In this document: in pieces, positions 36,569-45,564 of the stretch | How the letters are laid out: each line of letters starts with the position of its first letter | How positions within the stretch are numbered: the stretch's first letter is position 1 | NCBI RefSeq assembly: GCF_001545075.1 | Contig: NZ_FCOB02000003.1 | Coordinates: 62,001-126,000, forward strand | Direction: 5' to 3' | DNA length: 64,000 nucleotides | Source of the DNA: Caballeronia ptereochthonis | Lineage (GTDB): Bacteria > Pseudomonadota > Gammaproteobacteria > Burkholderiales > Burkholderiaceae | Notes under the pieces: model-generated | What the model saw: only the letters and a program-made list of their open reading frames with translations | What the model was told of the DNA's origin: nothing | Databases searched by the model: none | Position numbers and translations under genes: made by a program

Positions 36569-37330
36569 ATGCACGACCTGAAAGGCAAATCGATCCTCAT
36601 CACCGGCGCGAGCACCGGCATCGGCGCCGCGGCCGCACGCGCGTTCGCGCAATACGGCGCGAACGTCGCGGTGCACTACAACAGCTCGAAGGACAAAGCC
36701 GAGGAAGTCGCGAAAGACGCGCGCGCGCTCGGCGTCACGGCGATCACCGTCGGCGCGGACGTGCGCGATTCGGAGGCGATCGACGCCGCCGTCGCGCAGG
36801 CCGTCGATGCCTTCGGCAAGATCGACGTGCTCATCAACAACGCCGGCAGCCTCGTGAAGCGCGAGCCGATCGCGTCCGTCACCGACGAGCTCTTCGACGA
36901 GATCATGCACATCAACGCGCGCTCGGTGGTCGCGTTCACGCGCGCGGCGCTGCCGACGCTGCGCTCGGGCGGCGGCGGCTCGATCATCAACGTGACCTCG
37001 GTCGCGGCGCGCAATGGCGGCGGCCCGGGCGCGCTGCTGTACGCGGCCTCCAAGGGCTTCGTCAGCACGATCACCAAGGGCATGGCGAAGGAGCTGGTGG
37101 CCGACCGCATCCGCGTGAACGCCGTCGCGCCGGGCGTGATCCAGACGCCGTTTCAGGAGCGCTTCACGTCGCCCGAGCAGTTGGAGTCGTTCCGCAAGGC
37201 GATTCCGATGGGCTTCATCGGCGAGCCCGACGATTGCAGCGGCGCGTTCCTCTACCTCGCCTCGGAAGCGATGTCGCGCTACGTGACGGGACAGATCATC
37301 GACGTGAATGGCGGCCAGCTGATGCCGTGA
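36569..37330 (+). CDS. Short-chain dehydrogenase/reductase (classical SDR)
   Basis: 253 residues from ATG 36569 (CGGAG upstream). Cofactor motif TGASTGIGAAAARAF, NNAGS, catalytic Ser in INVTSVAA and YxxxK as YAASKGF. The HYNSSKDKAEEVAK segment suggests NADP(H) preference is possible. The C-terminus YVTGQIIDVNGGQLMP is standard. Substrate not deducible. 86 bases before the gamma-glutamyltranspeptidase gene on the same strand. Confidence 0.85.
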   Translation: MHDLKGKSILITGASTGIGAAAARAFAQYGANVAVHYNSSKDKAEEVAKDARALGVTAITVGADVRDSEAIDAAVAQAVDAFGKIDVLINNAGSLVKREPIASVTDELFDEIMHINARSVVAFTRAALPTLRSGGGGSIINVTSVAARNGGGPGALLYAASKGFVSTITKGMAKELVADRIRVNAVAPGVIQTPFQERFTSPEQLESFRKAIPMGFIGEPDDCSGAFLYLASEAMSRYVTGQIIDVNGGQLMP

Positions 37331-37416
37331 TCGTTGCACCGCGTCATTCGGCAGCGCGACTGTCGTGGTATAAGCGCTTGGTCTTTCTTCGCACGCAACA
37401 AAGGAGAACACAGGAG

Positions 37417-39147
37417 ATGCTCTTGAACAAGGAACCGCGCTTACGATCCCTCGCGCTGGGCGCCATCGTGGCGTCCGCGCTCATGACGGCGGGATTCGTC
37501 GAAACCACGCCGGCGCATGCCAAGACCGCCGCTCAGCAGCAAGTCCTGACCGCGTCGGCCGTCGCCGTCGCGGACAAGTACGCCGCCGACACCGCCGAGC
37601 AGATCTTCAAGCAAGGCGGCAATGCGGTCGACGCGGCCGTCGCGATCGCCTTCACGCTCGCCGTCACGTATCCGGAAGCGGGCAACATCGGCGGGGGCGG
37701 CTTCATGACGCTCTACGTCGATCACCGCCCATACTTTCTCGACTATCGCGAGCGCGCGCCGCTCGCCGCCACGCGCAACATGTATCTCGACGACAAGGGC
37801 GAGGTCATCAAGGGCATGAGCCTCTACGGGCATCGCGCGGTGGGCGTGCCCGGCACCGTCGACGGCATGTGGGAGGCGCAGAAGCGCTTCGGCAAGCTGA
37901 AATGGAAGCAGGTGCTCGCGCCCGCCATCAAGTACGCGCAGGATGGCTTTGTCGTCGACGACCAGCTCATCGCGCGGCGCGATGACGCCTCGAAGGATTT
38001 CGCCGGCAAGACCAACTTCGATCTGTACTTCGGCGGCATGAAGTCGGGCCAGGTGTTCAAGCAGCCCGATCTCGCGAAGACGCTGCAGCTCATTTCCGAC
38101 AAGGGCGCGAAGGGCTTCTACGAAGGCGAGACGGCGGACCTGATCGCCAAGTCGATGGAAGGCCACGGCCTCATCACGAGGCGCGACCTGAAGGACTACA
38201 AGGCCGTGTGGCGCCAACCCATCACCGCGAGCTGGAACGGCTATCGCGTGATCACCGCGCCGCCGCCGAGCTCGGGCGGCGTCGGCCTCGTGCAACTGCT
38301 CAAGATGAAGGCGGACCTGAAGGACAAGTTCCAGGACGTGCCGCTCGATTCCGCGCAGTACATCCATCTCGTGGCCGAAATCGAGAAGCGCGTGTTCGCG
38401 GACCGCGCGCAGTATCTCGGCGATCCGGACTTCTACAAGGTGCCGGTCGCGCAGCTCATCAACGACGACTACATCCTGAAGCGCGCGCAGGAGGTCAATC
38501 CCGACAAGCCGTCGGACACGAAGAGCGTGCAGCCGGGCCTCGGCACGTCGATGCCCGAGAAGGCGGAGACGACGCACTTCTCCGTCATCGACAAGTGGGG
38601 CAACGCGGTATCGAACACGTACACGATCAACGGCTACTTCGGCTCGGGCGTGATCGCGGAAGGCACGGGCATCGTGCTCAACGACGAGATGGACGACTTC
38701 GCGTCGAAGCCGGGCGTGCCGAACATGTTCGGCGTCGTGGGCAGCGACGCGAACTCGATCGCACCGAAGAAGCGTCCGCTTTCGTCGATGACGCCGACCG
38801 TCCTCACGAAGGACGACAAGGTCGCGATGGTGATCGGCACGCCGGGCGGATCGCGCATCTTCACGTCGATCTTCCAGGTCATCTCGAACGTGTACGACTT
38901 CAACTTGCCGCTGCCCGAAGCCGTGGGCGCGACGCGCTTCCATCATCAGCTGCTGCCGCCGGACACGATCTATCAGGAACCGTATCATCAGCTCGATCCG
39001 GAGGTCGTCAAGCAGCTCGAGGCGAAGGGCTACAAGTTCACGATGCAGGACTTCAACGGCGACATCCAGGCTATCCGCATCAACGGCGACACGCCCGAGC
39101 CGATGTCCGACCCGCGCGGACGCGGCGTCTCCCGCGTAATCAAATAA
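37417..39147 (+). CDS. ggt: Gamma-glutamyltranspeptidase
   Basis: 576 residues from ATG 37417 with AAGGAG upstream. Signal peptide of about 35 residues ending AHA. The proenzyme processes itself at a Thr: here Thr385 in AETTHFSVIDKWGNAVSNTYTIN, splitting the chain into large and small subunits. The large subunit shows GGNAVDAAVAIAF, GNIGGGGFM and the glutamate-binding DYRERAPLAA; the small subunit RPLSSMTPT and GTPGGSRIF. It removes or transfers the gamma-glutamyl group of glutathione in the periplasm. Peptide products could be taken up by the nearby opp system (inference). Confidence 0.94.
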   Translation: MLLNKEPRLRSLALGAIVASALMTAGFVETTPAHAKTAAQQQVLTASAVAVADKYAADTAEQIFKQGGNAVDAAVAIAFTLAVTYPEAGNIGGGGFMTLYVDHRPYFLDYRERAPLAATRNMYLDDKGEVIKGMSLYGHRAVGVPGTVDGMWEAQKRFGKLKWKQVLAPAIKYAQDGFVVDDQLIARRDDASKDFAGKTNFDLYFGGMKSGQVFKQPDLAKTLQLISDKGAKGFYEGETADLIAKSMEGHGLITRRDLKDYKAVWRQPITASWNGYRVITAPPPSSGGVGLVQLLKMKADLKDKFQDVPLDSAQYIHLVAEIEKRVFADRAQYLGDPDFYKVPVAQLINDDYILKRAQEVNPDKPSDTKSVQPGLGTSMPEKAETTHFSVIDKWGNAVSNTYTINGYFGSGVIAEGTGIVLNDEMDDFASKPGVPNMFGVVGSDANSIAPKKRPLSSMTPTVLTKDDKVAMVIGTPGGSRIFTSIFQVISNVYDFNLPLPEAVGATRFHHQLLPPDTIYQEPYHQLDPEVVKQLEAKGYKFTMQDFNGDIQAIRINGDTPEPMSDPRGRGVSRVIK

Positions 39148-39187
39148 CGCGCCGCACCACGCGCGACGCGTAAAATAGCGGCCTCTG

Positions 39188-39214
39188 CCGGACTAGGCGT
39201 TTGCCCTAGTCCGG
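39188..39214. terminator. Strong hairpin downstream of ggt
   Basis: CCGGACTAGG/CCTAGTCCGG, a perfect 10-bp stem with a 7-base loop, 41 bases after the ggt stop. A clear U tract is lacking, so it may end transcription inefficiently or protect the 3' end. The remaining DNA to 39487 holds the permease promoter; I saw no purine-riboswitch core in it. Confidence 0.55.
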
Positions 39215-39487
39215 CCCTCTTCCGGTCTTGCACGAACCCCGTCCCATGCGGGATTCGCGGCATATAAGCCCCTCGGCATGACCGGCATGTTTTTCATGGG
39301 ATTGGACCCCGCGTTCTGTTCCCCTAGTCTCTGTCCTGACCGAGTGCAGCCGCCAACGCCCGTCACTCGGCATCATCCAGAACTACATCGAGATACGAGA
39401 CGACCCTGACGACGGACCCGCAGTGCCCGGCTTGCTGATGCGCGGCGCACGGTATTCCGTTTCAGCGTGCTGATAAAGGAGCAGCTC

Positions 39488-40894
39488 ATGTTGGAATCCC
39501 CCGCCCAGCAGCTTGGCGACATCGACATCACCCCCAAGGAACGGGAAGAAAGCGTTCAGACCGCCAGAGGCGGCTTTCTCGATCGCTACTTCGGCATTTC
39601 AAGAACCGGCAGCACCGAGAAGCGCGAAGTCGTCGCGGGCATCACGACGTTTCTCGCGATGGTCTACTCCGTCTTCGTCGTGCCGGGCATGCTCGGCAAG
39701 GCGGGCTTCGACACGAGCGCCGTGTTCGTCGCCGTGTGCCTCACGACCGCATTCGGCTCGCTTCTGATGGGCGTCTGGGCGCGATTGCCGATCGCGATCG
39801 GCTGCGCGATTTCGCTCACCGCGTTTACCGCCTTCGGCCTCGTGCTCGGCAAGGGGCTCACGCCCGCCATCGCGCTCGGCGCGGTGTTCCTGATGGGCAT
39901 CGTGTTCACGGCGATCTCCGTCACCGGCGTGCGTTCGTGGATCCTGCGCAATCTGCCGACGGGCGTCGCGCACGGCACGGGCATCGGCATCGGCCTGTTC
40001 CTGCTTCTGATCGCGTCGAACGACGTCGGCCTCATCATCAAGAATCCCGCGCCCGGCATGCCGGTATCGCTCGGACACATCACGGCGTTTCCCGTGCTGA
40101 TGTCGGTGGCGGGCCTTGCAGCGATCTTCGGCCTCGAGCGCCGTCGCGTGCCGGGCGGCATCCTGCTCGTGGTAGTCGGCCTGTCGGCGATCGGCCTCAT
40201 CTTCGATCCGTCCGTGCGCTTTCACGGCGTATTCGCGTGGCCGGCGCTGTCGGCGCCGGGCCATGCGTCGCTGATCGGCGCGATGGACATCAAGGGCGCG
40301 CTCTCGATGGCCGTGCTGCCGAGCGTGCTGGCGCTCGTCATGACCGCCGTGTTCGACGCGACCGGCACGATCCGCGCCGTGGCCGGCCAGGCGGGCCAGA
40401 TCGACAAGAACGGCCGCATCGTCAACGGCGGCCGCGCGCTGACCGCCGACTCGCTGAGCTCGATCTTCTCGGCCTGCTTCGGCGGCGCGCCGGCTGCGGC
40501 GTATATCGAATCGTCGGTGGGCGTGGCGGCGGGCGCGAAGACGGGCCTCGCGGCAAGCGTGGTCGGCGTGCTCTTCCTCGCGGTGATGTTCCTCTCGCCG
40601 CTCGCCGCGCTCGTGCCTTCCTACGCGACGGCGCCCGCGCTGATGTACGTCGGCCTGCTGATGCTCGGCAACGTCAGCAAGCTGCATTTCGAGGATACCG
40701 TCGATACGATGTCCGGCCTCGTCTGCGCCGTGTACATCGTGCTCTCGGCGAACATCGTGACGGGCATCATGCTCGGCTTCTGCACGCTCGTGATCGGCCG
40801 CCTCTTCGCGGGCGAATGGCGCAAGCTGAATGTCGGCACGGTGGCGATCGCGGTGGTGCTCGCCGTGTTCTATCTCGGCGGCTGGGCGATCTGA
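39488..40894 (+). CDS. NCS2-family purine permease, AzgA-like
   Basis: 468 residues from ATG 39488 with AAAGGAG upstream; an ATG 21 bases earlier lies before that site. About 12-14 membrane segments. AzgA-type features: [32 protein letters not shown] (shown in parts) at the start, [19 protein letters not shown] and [22 protein letters not shown] near the middle, the purine-binding region. Members import adenine, guanine and hypoxanthine with protons. Transcription should stop at the hairpin 24 bases downstream. Confidence 0.9.
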   Translation: MLESPAQQLGDIDITPKEREESVQTARGGFLDRYFGISRTGSTEKREVVAGITTFLAMVYSVFVVPGMLGKAGFDTSAVFVAVCLTTAFGSLLMGVWARLPIAIGCAISLTAFTAFGLVLGKGLTPAIALGAVFLMGIVFTAISVTGVRSWILRNLPTGVAHGTGIGIGLFLLLIASNDVGLIIKNPAPGMPVSLGHITAFPVLMSVAGLAAIFGLERRRVPGGILLVVVGLSAIGLIFDPSVRFHGVFAWPALSAPGHASLIGAMDIKGALSMAVLPSVLALVMTAVFDATGTIRAVAGQAGQIDKNGRIVNGGRALTADSLSSIFSACFGGAPAAAYIESSVGVAAGAKTGLAASVVGVLFLAVMFLSPLAALVPSYATAPALMYVGLLMLGNVSKLHFEDTVDTMSGLVCAVYIVLSANIVTGIMLGFCTLVIGRLFAGEWRKLNVGTVAIAVVLAVFYLGGWAI

Positions 40895-40917
40895 CCTTCG
40901 GCTGGATCGTTTGAGCC

Positions 40918-40952
40918 AAACGGCGCGCTCCTGCGAGGATGCGCGCCGTTTT
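40918..40952 (+). terminator. Terminator of the purine permease gene
   Basis: AAACGGCGCGC/GCGCGCCGTTT, an 11-bp stem with a 12-base loop ending in T residues, between the permease stop and the convergent SRPBCC gene stop. It may act in both directions, since the stem is flanked by A on the other side. Confidence 0.75.
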
Positions 40953-40970
40953 GCGTTCCGCGGGACGTCT

Positions 40971-41420
40971 CTACGGCTTCGTCGTCATCACCGGCTGTCC
41001 CGTCTCCAGCAGCGACTTGAGATTCGACAGGATCTTTGGCCAGCCGCCGGACACGGCCTCGATGAACTTCTTGCCGTCGCTTACATGCGTGACCGTGAGC
41101 TTGACGGCTTCGTCGATCGCTTCGATCTCGTACGTGCAGCGCGACCAGCCTTCGTCCTTCAGGTCTTCGCGAAATTCGTTGCGCCATTTCAGCACGAGGC
41201 GCTTGCCCGGCTCGGCTTCGAGCACTTCGCCCGCGTCCGCGACGCGTCCATCGGAAAACAGCATCTTCCACGCCGAACCCGTCTTCCAGTCCGACTCCTG
41301 ATGCATGCCGAACCAATATTGCTTCACGAATTCCGGCTTCGTCAGCGCGGCCCACAGTTTCTCGGGCGTCGTGCGAATGTACGTGACGTAGACAAAGGTG
41401 TTGCCGGTCGGGCTAGTCAT
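40971..41420 (-). CDS. SRPBCC/AHSA1-domain protein
   Basis: 149 residues forming one Bet v1-like/START helix-grip domain of the AHSA1 group: VTYIRTTPEKLWAALTKPEFVKQYWFG at the N-terminus, AGEVLEAEPGKRLVLKW, and the C-terminal helix GGWPKILSNLKSLLETG. These domains bind hydrophobic ligands; the bacterial version is nearly always linked to an ArsR repressor gene, as here. Its start overlaps the end of the ArsR gene by 8 bases, so they are co-translated. Biological ligand unknown. Confidence 0.88.
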   Translation of the reverse strand: MTSPTGNTFVYVTYIRTTPEKLWAALTKPEFVKQYWFGMHQESDWKTGSAWKMLFSDGRVADAGEVLEAEPGKRLVLKWRNEFREDLKDEGWSRCTYEIEAIDEAVKLTVTHVSDGKKFIEAVSGGWPKILSNLKSLLETGQPVMTTKP

Positions 41421-41745
41421 GATCGTCTCCTTCGAGCGTGCGTTTCAGGTCGGCCAGAGCGTCCAGGCGCGGACGCTCGAACTTGCTGATCCAGCGTTGC
41501 GCGATCTCGTGGATCGGCACCGGATTGAGGAAATGGCGTTTCTCGCGGCCATGGCGCTGTGTCGACACGAGATTGGCGGCCTCGAGTACGGCCAGATGCT
41601 TCGACACGGCCTGACGCGTCATGCGCAGGCCGTCGCACAGTTCCCCGAGCGTCTGGCCGTTTTCTGCGTGAAGCCGGTCGAGCAACTGCCTGCGGCTCGC
41701 GTCCGCGAGGGCGCGGAAAACCGAATCGTCATCCATGAGTGACAT
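41413..41745 (-). CDS. ArsR-family transcriptional repressor
   Basis: 110 residues from the ATG at 41745. Winged HTH: FRALADASRRQLLDRL, TLGELCDGLRMTRQAVSKHLAVLEAANLV, then HFLNPVPIHEIAQRW. No metal-binding cysteine box (the Cys in ELCDG is isolated), so it belongs to the non-metal group paired with SRPBCC proteins. ATGs at 41766 and 41736 are alternatives; the one at 41766 would place the start inside the palindrome that is the likely operator, so it is disfavoured. Probably autoregulates this two-gene operon. Confidence 0.85.
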   Translation of the reverse strand: MSLMDDDSVFRALADASRRQLLDRLHAENGQTLGELCDGLRMTRQAVSKHLAVLEAANLVSTQRHGREKRHFLNPVPIHEIAQRWISKFERPRLDALADLKRTLEGDDHD

Positions 41746-41746
41746 T

Positions 41747-41766
41747 ATGCAACCATTTGGTTGCAT
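41747..41766. promoter_or_regulatory. Perfect 20-bp palindrome, likely ArsR operator
   Basis: ATGCAACCATTTGGTTGCAT is identical to its own reverse complement apart from the central TT, i.e. 9-2-9. It lies immediately upstream of the ArsR start codon. In this regulator group the repressor binds such a dyad over its own promoter. Confidence 0.75.
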
Positions 41767-41939
41767 GTCAAGTCGCGGAGAATTCGGGAGTCGGACGCGT
41801 TATCGGTGCAGCGCGCGTGTCAGGACGCGAAATGTTTAGTTTTATTAAGTGACATGAAATGACGCGTTCCGCCGACGCCGGGCGGTTTAAACTCCAGTCC
41901 GTCGGATCGTCCCTGGCCACATCAATGTTTCATGATTCA

Positions 41940-42089
41940 ATGGTGGATCTGCCCAATGTAACGGTTTGTGCAGCAGATTCGCTTCATCCCGAACTGGCCG
42001 CGCGCGCGCTCGATATCTGCGTGGATCAATGCAGATTCGCCGATGCCATCCTCTTTTCGCACAAGCCCGTGTCAACCCGTACCCGATGA
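41940..42089 (+). pseudogene. Truncated DUF5672-like fragment
   Basis: 49 codons from ATG 41940. VDLPNVTVCAADSLHPELA and ARALDICVDQCRFADAILFSHKPV look like the first 45 residues of DUF5672 proteins (glycosyltransferase-like, about 250 residues or more), then the frame ends at VSTRTR-stop. The rest of the domain is absent. The TGA overlaps the ATG of the next gene (ATGA), so the fragment may still be translated and couple translation into that gene. Most likely a deletion joined the fragment to its neighbour; a genuine small protein is the alternative. Confidence 0.5.
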
Positions 42090-43507
42090 ACGACGACTTG
42101 CTGAACCATCTGCGGGACGCTCAGGATCGTCACGAACACGAGCCGCACAGCGTGCCGGTCATCCGCGAGATTTGCCGGATGCTCGTCGCGCTGCAACGCG
42201 AGGACGCCGTGCTGCCGTGGACGGAGCATGGACTCGCACTCGAGCCGCATGATCCGGAGTTCGCCGGCTTGCGAACGGACGCGCTGAACCTGGCCGGCCG
42301 ACACGCCGAAGCGGCCACGTTCCTGATGCAGGAGCGTTCGCTGCCATGGTTGCCCGCCATGTTCCAGATCAAGCTCGGCTACAGCCTGATGATGGCGGGC
42401 GATCTGGAACGGGCCGTTGCGCTGCTCGACGAGGCAAGGCACATTGCTTCGGCATCGAATCCCGCGGTGCTCACGAAGGCCACTCATCTCCTTGGCGAAG
42501 CGCTGCTCAAGCGCGGCGACGGCAGGGGGTTCCGGTTCTGGACGATGCGCAACGAGGATTCCGGCGCGGGCGGGAGCTATCGGGCCATCGGCATTCCCGT
42601 GTGGTCCGGCGAGCAGGATCTGCGCGGCAAGCGTGTGCTGATCACGCATCAGCTGGGCTACGGCGATCAGTTTCTGCTGGCCGCGTCCCTGGCGGACTTT
42701 CACGCGGCCGGCGCCACGCTCATGCTCACCTGCGATCAGCAGATCCACGCGCTCATGCAGGCATCACTTCCGGATGTTTCGGTGATCTGGACGAAACGTC
42801 CGCTGGAAATGGGCGGACCGCTTCCCGAGGACATTCGCGCCGAAGTCGCCGCATTTGCGCCCGACTTTCAGGCGACACTGCTCTTCGCGCCGATTCTGGC
42901 CAATCGGGAAGGCGCGCCGCCCTATCGGTTCCGTCCGTACATGCGTCCGCCCGCCGGCAAGCGGCAGGCCGCGGTCGAATGGTCACGGCAGCTTCGCGCG
43001 CAGCATCCGGACAAGAAACTGGTCGGCCTGTTCTGGGATTGCGAACAGCGCCACCACACGGAATTCGGAAGCACCATGCGTTGCTGGGCCGCGCGTCGCA
43101 GCATCCCGCTGGACCTGATCGATCAGCTCGTCCTCGATCCGGCCGTGGCAAAGCAGGTGCAATTCGTGAATTTGCATCATCCTCTGCTCGAATCGACCGC
43201 CGGCGTGCCCGCTGGCGACGTTGCCCGCTATTCGCCCGGAGTATTCCACTTCGACGACACCGCCGCGTGCATCGATCAGCTCGACGCCGTCGTCTCGGTG
43301 GATTCGGGCGTCGCCAATCTGGCGGCGTTCATGGGCAAGTCCGCCTGCGTGGCCGTGAATACCTCGGGCGACTGGCGTTGGGGCAGCGAAGGAAGGTCAA
43401 CGCCGTGGATCGAAGGCGTTACCGTGCTGCGGCAGAAAACAGAGGGAGATTGGGCTCCGGTCGTACGGGACATCGCCGCGTGGCTGATGCACGCATCGCA
43501 GGGTTGA
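42086..43507 (+). CDS. TPR-type protein with GT9-like glycosyltransferase domain
   Basis: 473 residues. Residues about 20-150 form tetratricopeptide-like helical repeats (IKLGYSLMMAGDLERAVALLDEARH, then LTKATHLLGEALLKRGDG). The C-terminal part resembles heptosyltransferase/GT9 folds seen after TPRs: GKRVLITHQLGYGDQFLLAASLADFHAAGATLML (in parts), and the nucleotide-sugar-binding region DAVVSVDSGVANLAAFMGK with NTSGDWRWG. Such proteins are thought to add sugars to surface structures; donor and acceptor are unknown. Preceded, with a 4-base overlap, by a truncated DUF5672-like fragment. Confidence 0.7.
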   Translation: MNDDLLNHLRDAQDRHEHEPHSVPVIREICRMLVALQREDAVLPWTEHGLALEPHDPEFAGLRTDALNLAGRHAEAATFLMQERSLPWLPAMFQIKLGYSLMMAGDLERAVALLDEARHIASASNPAVLTKATHLLGEALLKRGDGRGFRFWTMRNEDSGAGGSYRAIGIPVWSGEQDLRGKRVLITHQLGYGDQFLLAASLADFHAAGATLMLTCDQQIHALMQASLPDVSVIWTKRPLEMGGPLPEDIRAEVAAFAPDFQATLLFAPILANREGAPPYRFRPYMRPPAGKRQAAVEWSRQLRAQHPDKKLVGLFWDCEQRHHTEFGSTMRCWAARRSIPLDLIDQLVLDPAVAKQVQFVNLHHPLLESTAGVPAGDVARYSPGVFHFDDTAACIDQLDAVVSVDSGVANLAAFMGKSACVAVNTSGDWRWGSEGRSTPWIEGVTVLRQKTEGDWAPVVRDIAAWLMHASQG

Positions 43508-43515
43508 CTCGAAGC

Positions 43516-43554
43516 GACAATGCCCCGCAAGCCATAGGCTTGCGGGGCATTGTC
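43516..43554. terminator. Perfect 18-bp hairpin between convergent genes
   Basis: GACAATGCCCCGCAAGCC, loop ATA, and its exact complement: one of the strongest stems in the window, 9 bases after the TPR/GT9 stop and 35 bases from the stop of the convergent small gene. There is no U tract on either side. Confidence 0.75.
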
Positions 43555-43588
43555 TCGATGCTCCAGACCGGATTGCTACGCTGGTCGC

Positions 43589-43738
43589 TTACTTGCGGCG
43601 ATAGGCTTCGACCAGGATTTCGCAGTTTTGCAGATGCAGGGCCAGTGCGTGATTCCACTCGCGACGCACCGTCGCCTTTGCCGCGCGCAGCCAGGAACCG
43701 AACGAAACGAGCAAGGACTGTTGAGCGGTGGTTTTCAT
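43589..43738 (-). CDS. Small basic hypothetical protein
   Basis: 49 residues. ATG 43738 has GAGAGG upstream and a recognisable sigma-70 promoter at 43777-43804, so it is very likely expressed. The sequence MKTTAQQSLLVSFGSWLRAA continues as an amphipathic helix with AKATVRREWNHALALHL and ends NCEILVEAYRRK. It is short, basic and helical, somewhat like the DUF1127/YjiS group in size, but I do not recognise it. Flanked by the 18-bp hairpin at its 3' end. Confidence 0.6.
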   Translation of the reverse strand: MKTTAQQSLLVSFGSWLRAAKATVRREWNHALALHLQNCEILVEAYRRK

Positions 43739-43776
43739 GAGCGCCTCTCAGGGTAAGTAATTAGGTGATAACCCTA

Positions 43777-43804
43777 ACTATACGCCGATCGCGCTGCATT
43801 GCAA
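43777..43804 (-). promoter_or_regulatory. Sigma-70 promoter of the 49-residue gene
   Basis: On the minus strand, TTGCAA, 16 bases, TATAGT, ending 38 bases before the start codon. The sequence between promoter and gene is AT-rich and repeats TTAGGGTTATC/CCTAATTA-like pieces, which might be a control site. Confidence 0.6.
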
Positions 43805-43845
43805 CAATTTCTTAAAAACAACAGGGTATTCCCTAGGTTCATCGG

Positions 43846-44313
43846 TCAATTTTTCTGCGGCGCGTCAGGCGCCAACTGCACGCCTTTCTTGAAGATGAAG
43901 CAGCCGTAGCCGCGCGTTTCGCCCGTCGCGATGACGCAGTAGGCCTTTTTCGCCCGTTCGTAGAACGCGAAACGCTCGACCGAAGCGAACGGCACCGAAC
44001 GTCCCTCGGCGGCATCGACTTCGCGCTGCGCCTCGCGCTGAACGGCGGGCAACGCGCTCGCATCGCCGACGACCTCCATGCGCTCGGCGGGATGATCGAC
44101 GAAAGTATCGAGCGGCAGCACCGACAGCACCGCTTGCACGGCGCGCGGCGCACTCGCGCCGTCGAGGCGCAGCAGGCGGCCGAGGAGGGTCTGGCGCGCG
44201 ACCGAGTCGCCGGGAAAATTGGCGTCGCAGATCACGACTTCGTCGCCGTGGCCCATCGCGCAGAGGGCGTGCAGGATGTCGGCGTTGAGCAGGGGATCGA
44301 TGTTCTTCAGCAT
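43846..44313 (-). CDS. fucU: RbsD/FucU family sugar mutarotase (L-fucose mutarotase-like)
   Basis: 155 residues from ATG 44313 with GGAG ten bases upstream. The family start, MLKNIDPLLNADILHALCAMGHGDEVVICDANFP (seen in parts), includes the catalytic His of HALCAMGHGDE and the Asp of CDANFP. C-terminal FYERAKKAYCVIATGETRGYGCFIFKKGV is typical of FucU rather than RbsD. It interconverts sugar anomers before oxidation or phosphorylation. The other fucose genes lie about 5 kb away (47863-50877), so a role there is possible. Confidence 0.85.
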   Translation of the reverse strand: MLKNIDPLLNADILHALCAMGHGDEVVICDANFPGDSVARQTLLGRLLRLDGASAPRAVQAVLSVLPLDTFVDHPAERMEVVGDASALPAVQREAQREVDAAEGRSVPFASVERFAFYERAKKAYCVIATGETRGYGCFIFKKGVQLAPDAPQKN

Positions 44314-44410
44314 GTTTTTTGTTCTCCGTCCGGTGAGCGGCGGCATCGGGCAATGCCGCCGCGCGAAATGACTGGGTCGACTCGAATCTATCGTACCCGG
44401 CGCCGCGCTT

Positions 44411-45535
44411 CTAGGGCACGAGCAGCTCGCCCGTGCGCGCCGCGCCCTCGCCCGCGATGCGCGCGACCAGCATTCCCGCAGTCGCGAAGCGCGTCCAGTG
44501 CCGCGCGTACAGCACGCCGCCGGTTTGCGCGACGAGCGGCGCCAGCCGGTCCTCGAGCGGATCGAGCACTTCGGCGATCGTCTCGCCCGCGCGCACCGTC
44601 TCGCCGATCCCGCGCCGATGCAGGATCACGCCCGACAGCGGCGCGTGGACGTACTCGCATCCGGCGAGCGGCGTCGCGGGATGACGCAGCGGCGGCGGCT
44701 CCGGTGCCTCGCCCGCGATCATGCCGGCGTGCGTCAGATAATCGACGATCGCCTGTGCGTCGCGCGACGCGGTCTCGTGCGACACGTCGCGCACGCCGCG
44801 CAGTTCCAGCGTGACCGGCATGACGCCCGGCGGAATCGGATGGCGATCCCCGAACGCGCCGCGCAGATAGCGCCACGCCGACGCGCACGCCTCGTCGAAC
44901 GGCTCGCCGCCCGACACGTCCGCGAGCAATTGCGCCTCGCTGCCGAGATAGCGCGCGAGCGGCTCGATCGCGGGCCACGCCTCGGGCGTCGTGTAGAGAT
45001 GCGCGACGGCTTCCCAGTCGCAATGCAGGTCGATGACGAGATCGGCGTCGCATGCGAGCTTCATCAGCTCGATGCGCTGCGACGCAAGCTCGCTCGCCGG
45101 TTGGCGCGCCGTGAGCGCTTCACGCAGCGCCGCGCGAATCAGCCGTGCGTTGTGCGTCTCGTCGTCGGTGAGATGCTTCTTGAGCCGCATCGCCAGTTCG
45201 GGACCGAGCTCGGGAAAGCGGCGGTTGAAGTCCTGCCCGGAGTGCATCTCGAAGCGGCCCATCTGGGCGCCGAACCAGTGCTGATTGAGCCCGGCCGGAT
45301 TGGCGAGCGGCACGAGGACGATGCGCGCCGCGAGCCGCCCCGCAGCCTCCAGCTCGGCGAACCGCCGCTTCAGATACCACGCGACGACCATGCCCGGCAG
45401 TTCGTCCGCGTGCAGCGACGCCTGGATGTACACCTTGGGCGACGCATCGCCGTCGTCCGGGCCGAACCGGTAGCTCGTGATCGCGCGCCCGGTGCCGAGC
45501 GATGCACCGACGAGCGGGTGGCTGTATGCCTGCAT
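44411..45535 (-). CDS. Succinylglutamate desuccinylase/aspartoacylase-family (M14-like) deacylase
   Basis: 374 residues. Zinc ligands of the AstE/AspA group: ASLHADELPG (His, Glu) and DLHCDWE (His). LVPLANPAGLNQHWF and MHSGQDFNRRFP are conserved substrate-pocket blocks. The last 90 residues form a small beta domain (YVHAPLSGVILHRRGIGETVRAGETIAEV) resembling a lipoyl/biotinyl-type fold common in this subgroup. It probably removes an acyl group from an amino acid. It lies downstream of an amino-acid-binding protein gene across a terminator-like hairpin, suggesting joint uptake and processing. Confidence 0.82.
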   Translation of the reverse strand: MQAYSHPLVGASLGTGRAITSYRFGPDDGDASPKVYIQASLHADELPGMVVAWYLKRRFAELEAAGRLAARIVLVPLANPAGLNQHWFGAQMGRFEMHSGQDFNRRFPELGPELAMRLKKHLTDDETHNARLIRAALREALTARQPASELASQRIELMKLACDADLVIDLHCDWEAVAHLYTTPEAWPAIEPLARYLGSEAQLLADVSGGEPFDEACASAWRYLRGAFGDRHPIPPGVMPVTLELRGVRDVSHETASRDAQAIVDYLTHAGMIAGEAPEPPPLRHPATPLAGCEYVHAPLSGVILHRRGIGETVRAGETIAEVLDPLEDRLAPLVAQTGGVLYARHWTRFATAGMLVARIAGEGAARTGELLVP

Positions 45536-45564
45536 CGGCGTGAATCCTTCGAAAATCTGTCGTC

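Noticed and set aside
39215..39487. Purine riboswitch before the purine permease
   Set aside because: No conserved core of a purine aptamer is visible, and such switches are rare in Burkholderiaceae.
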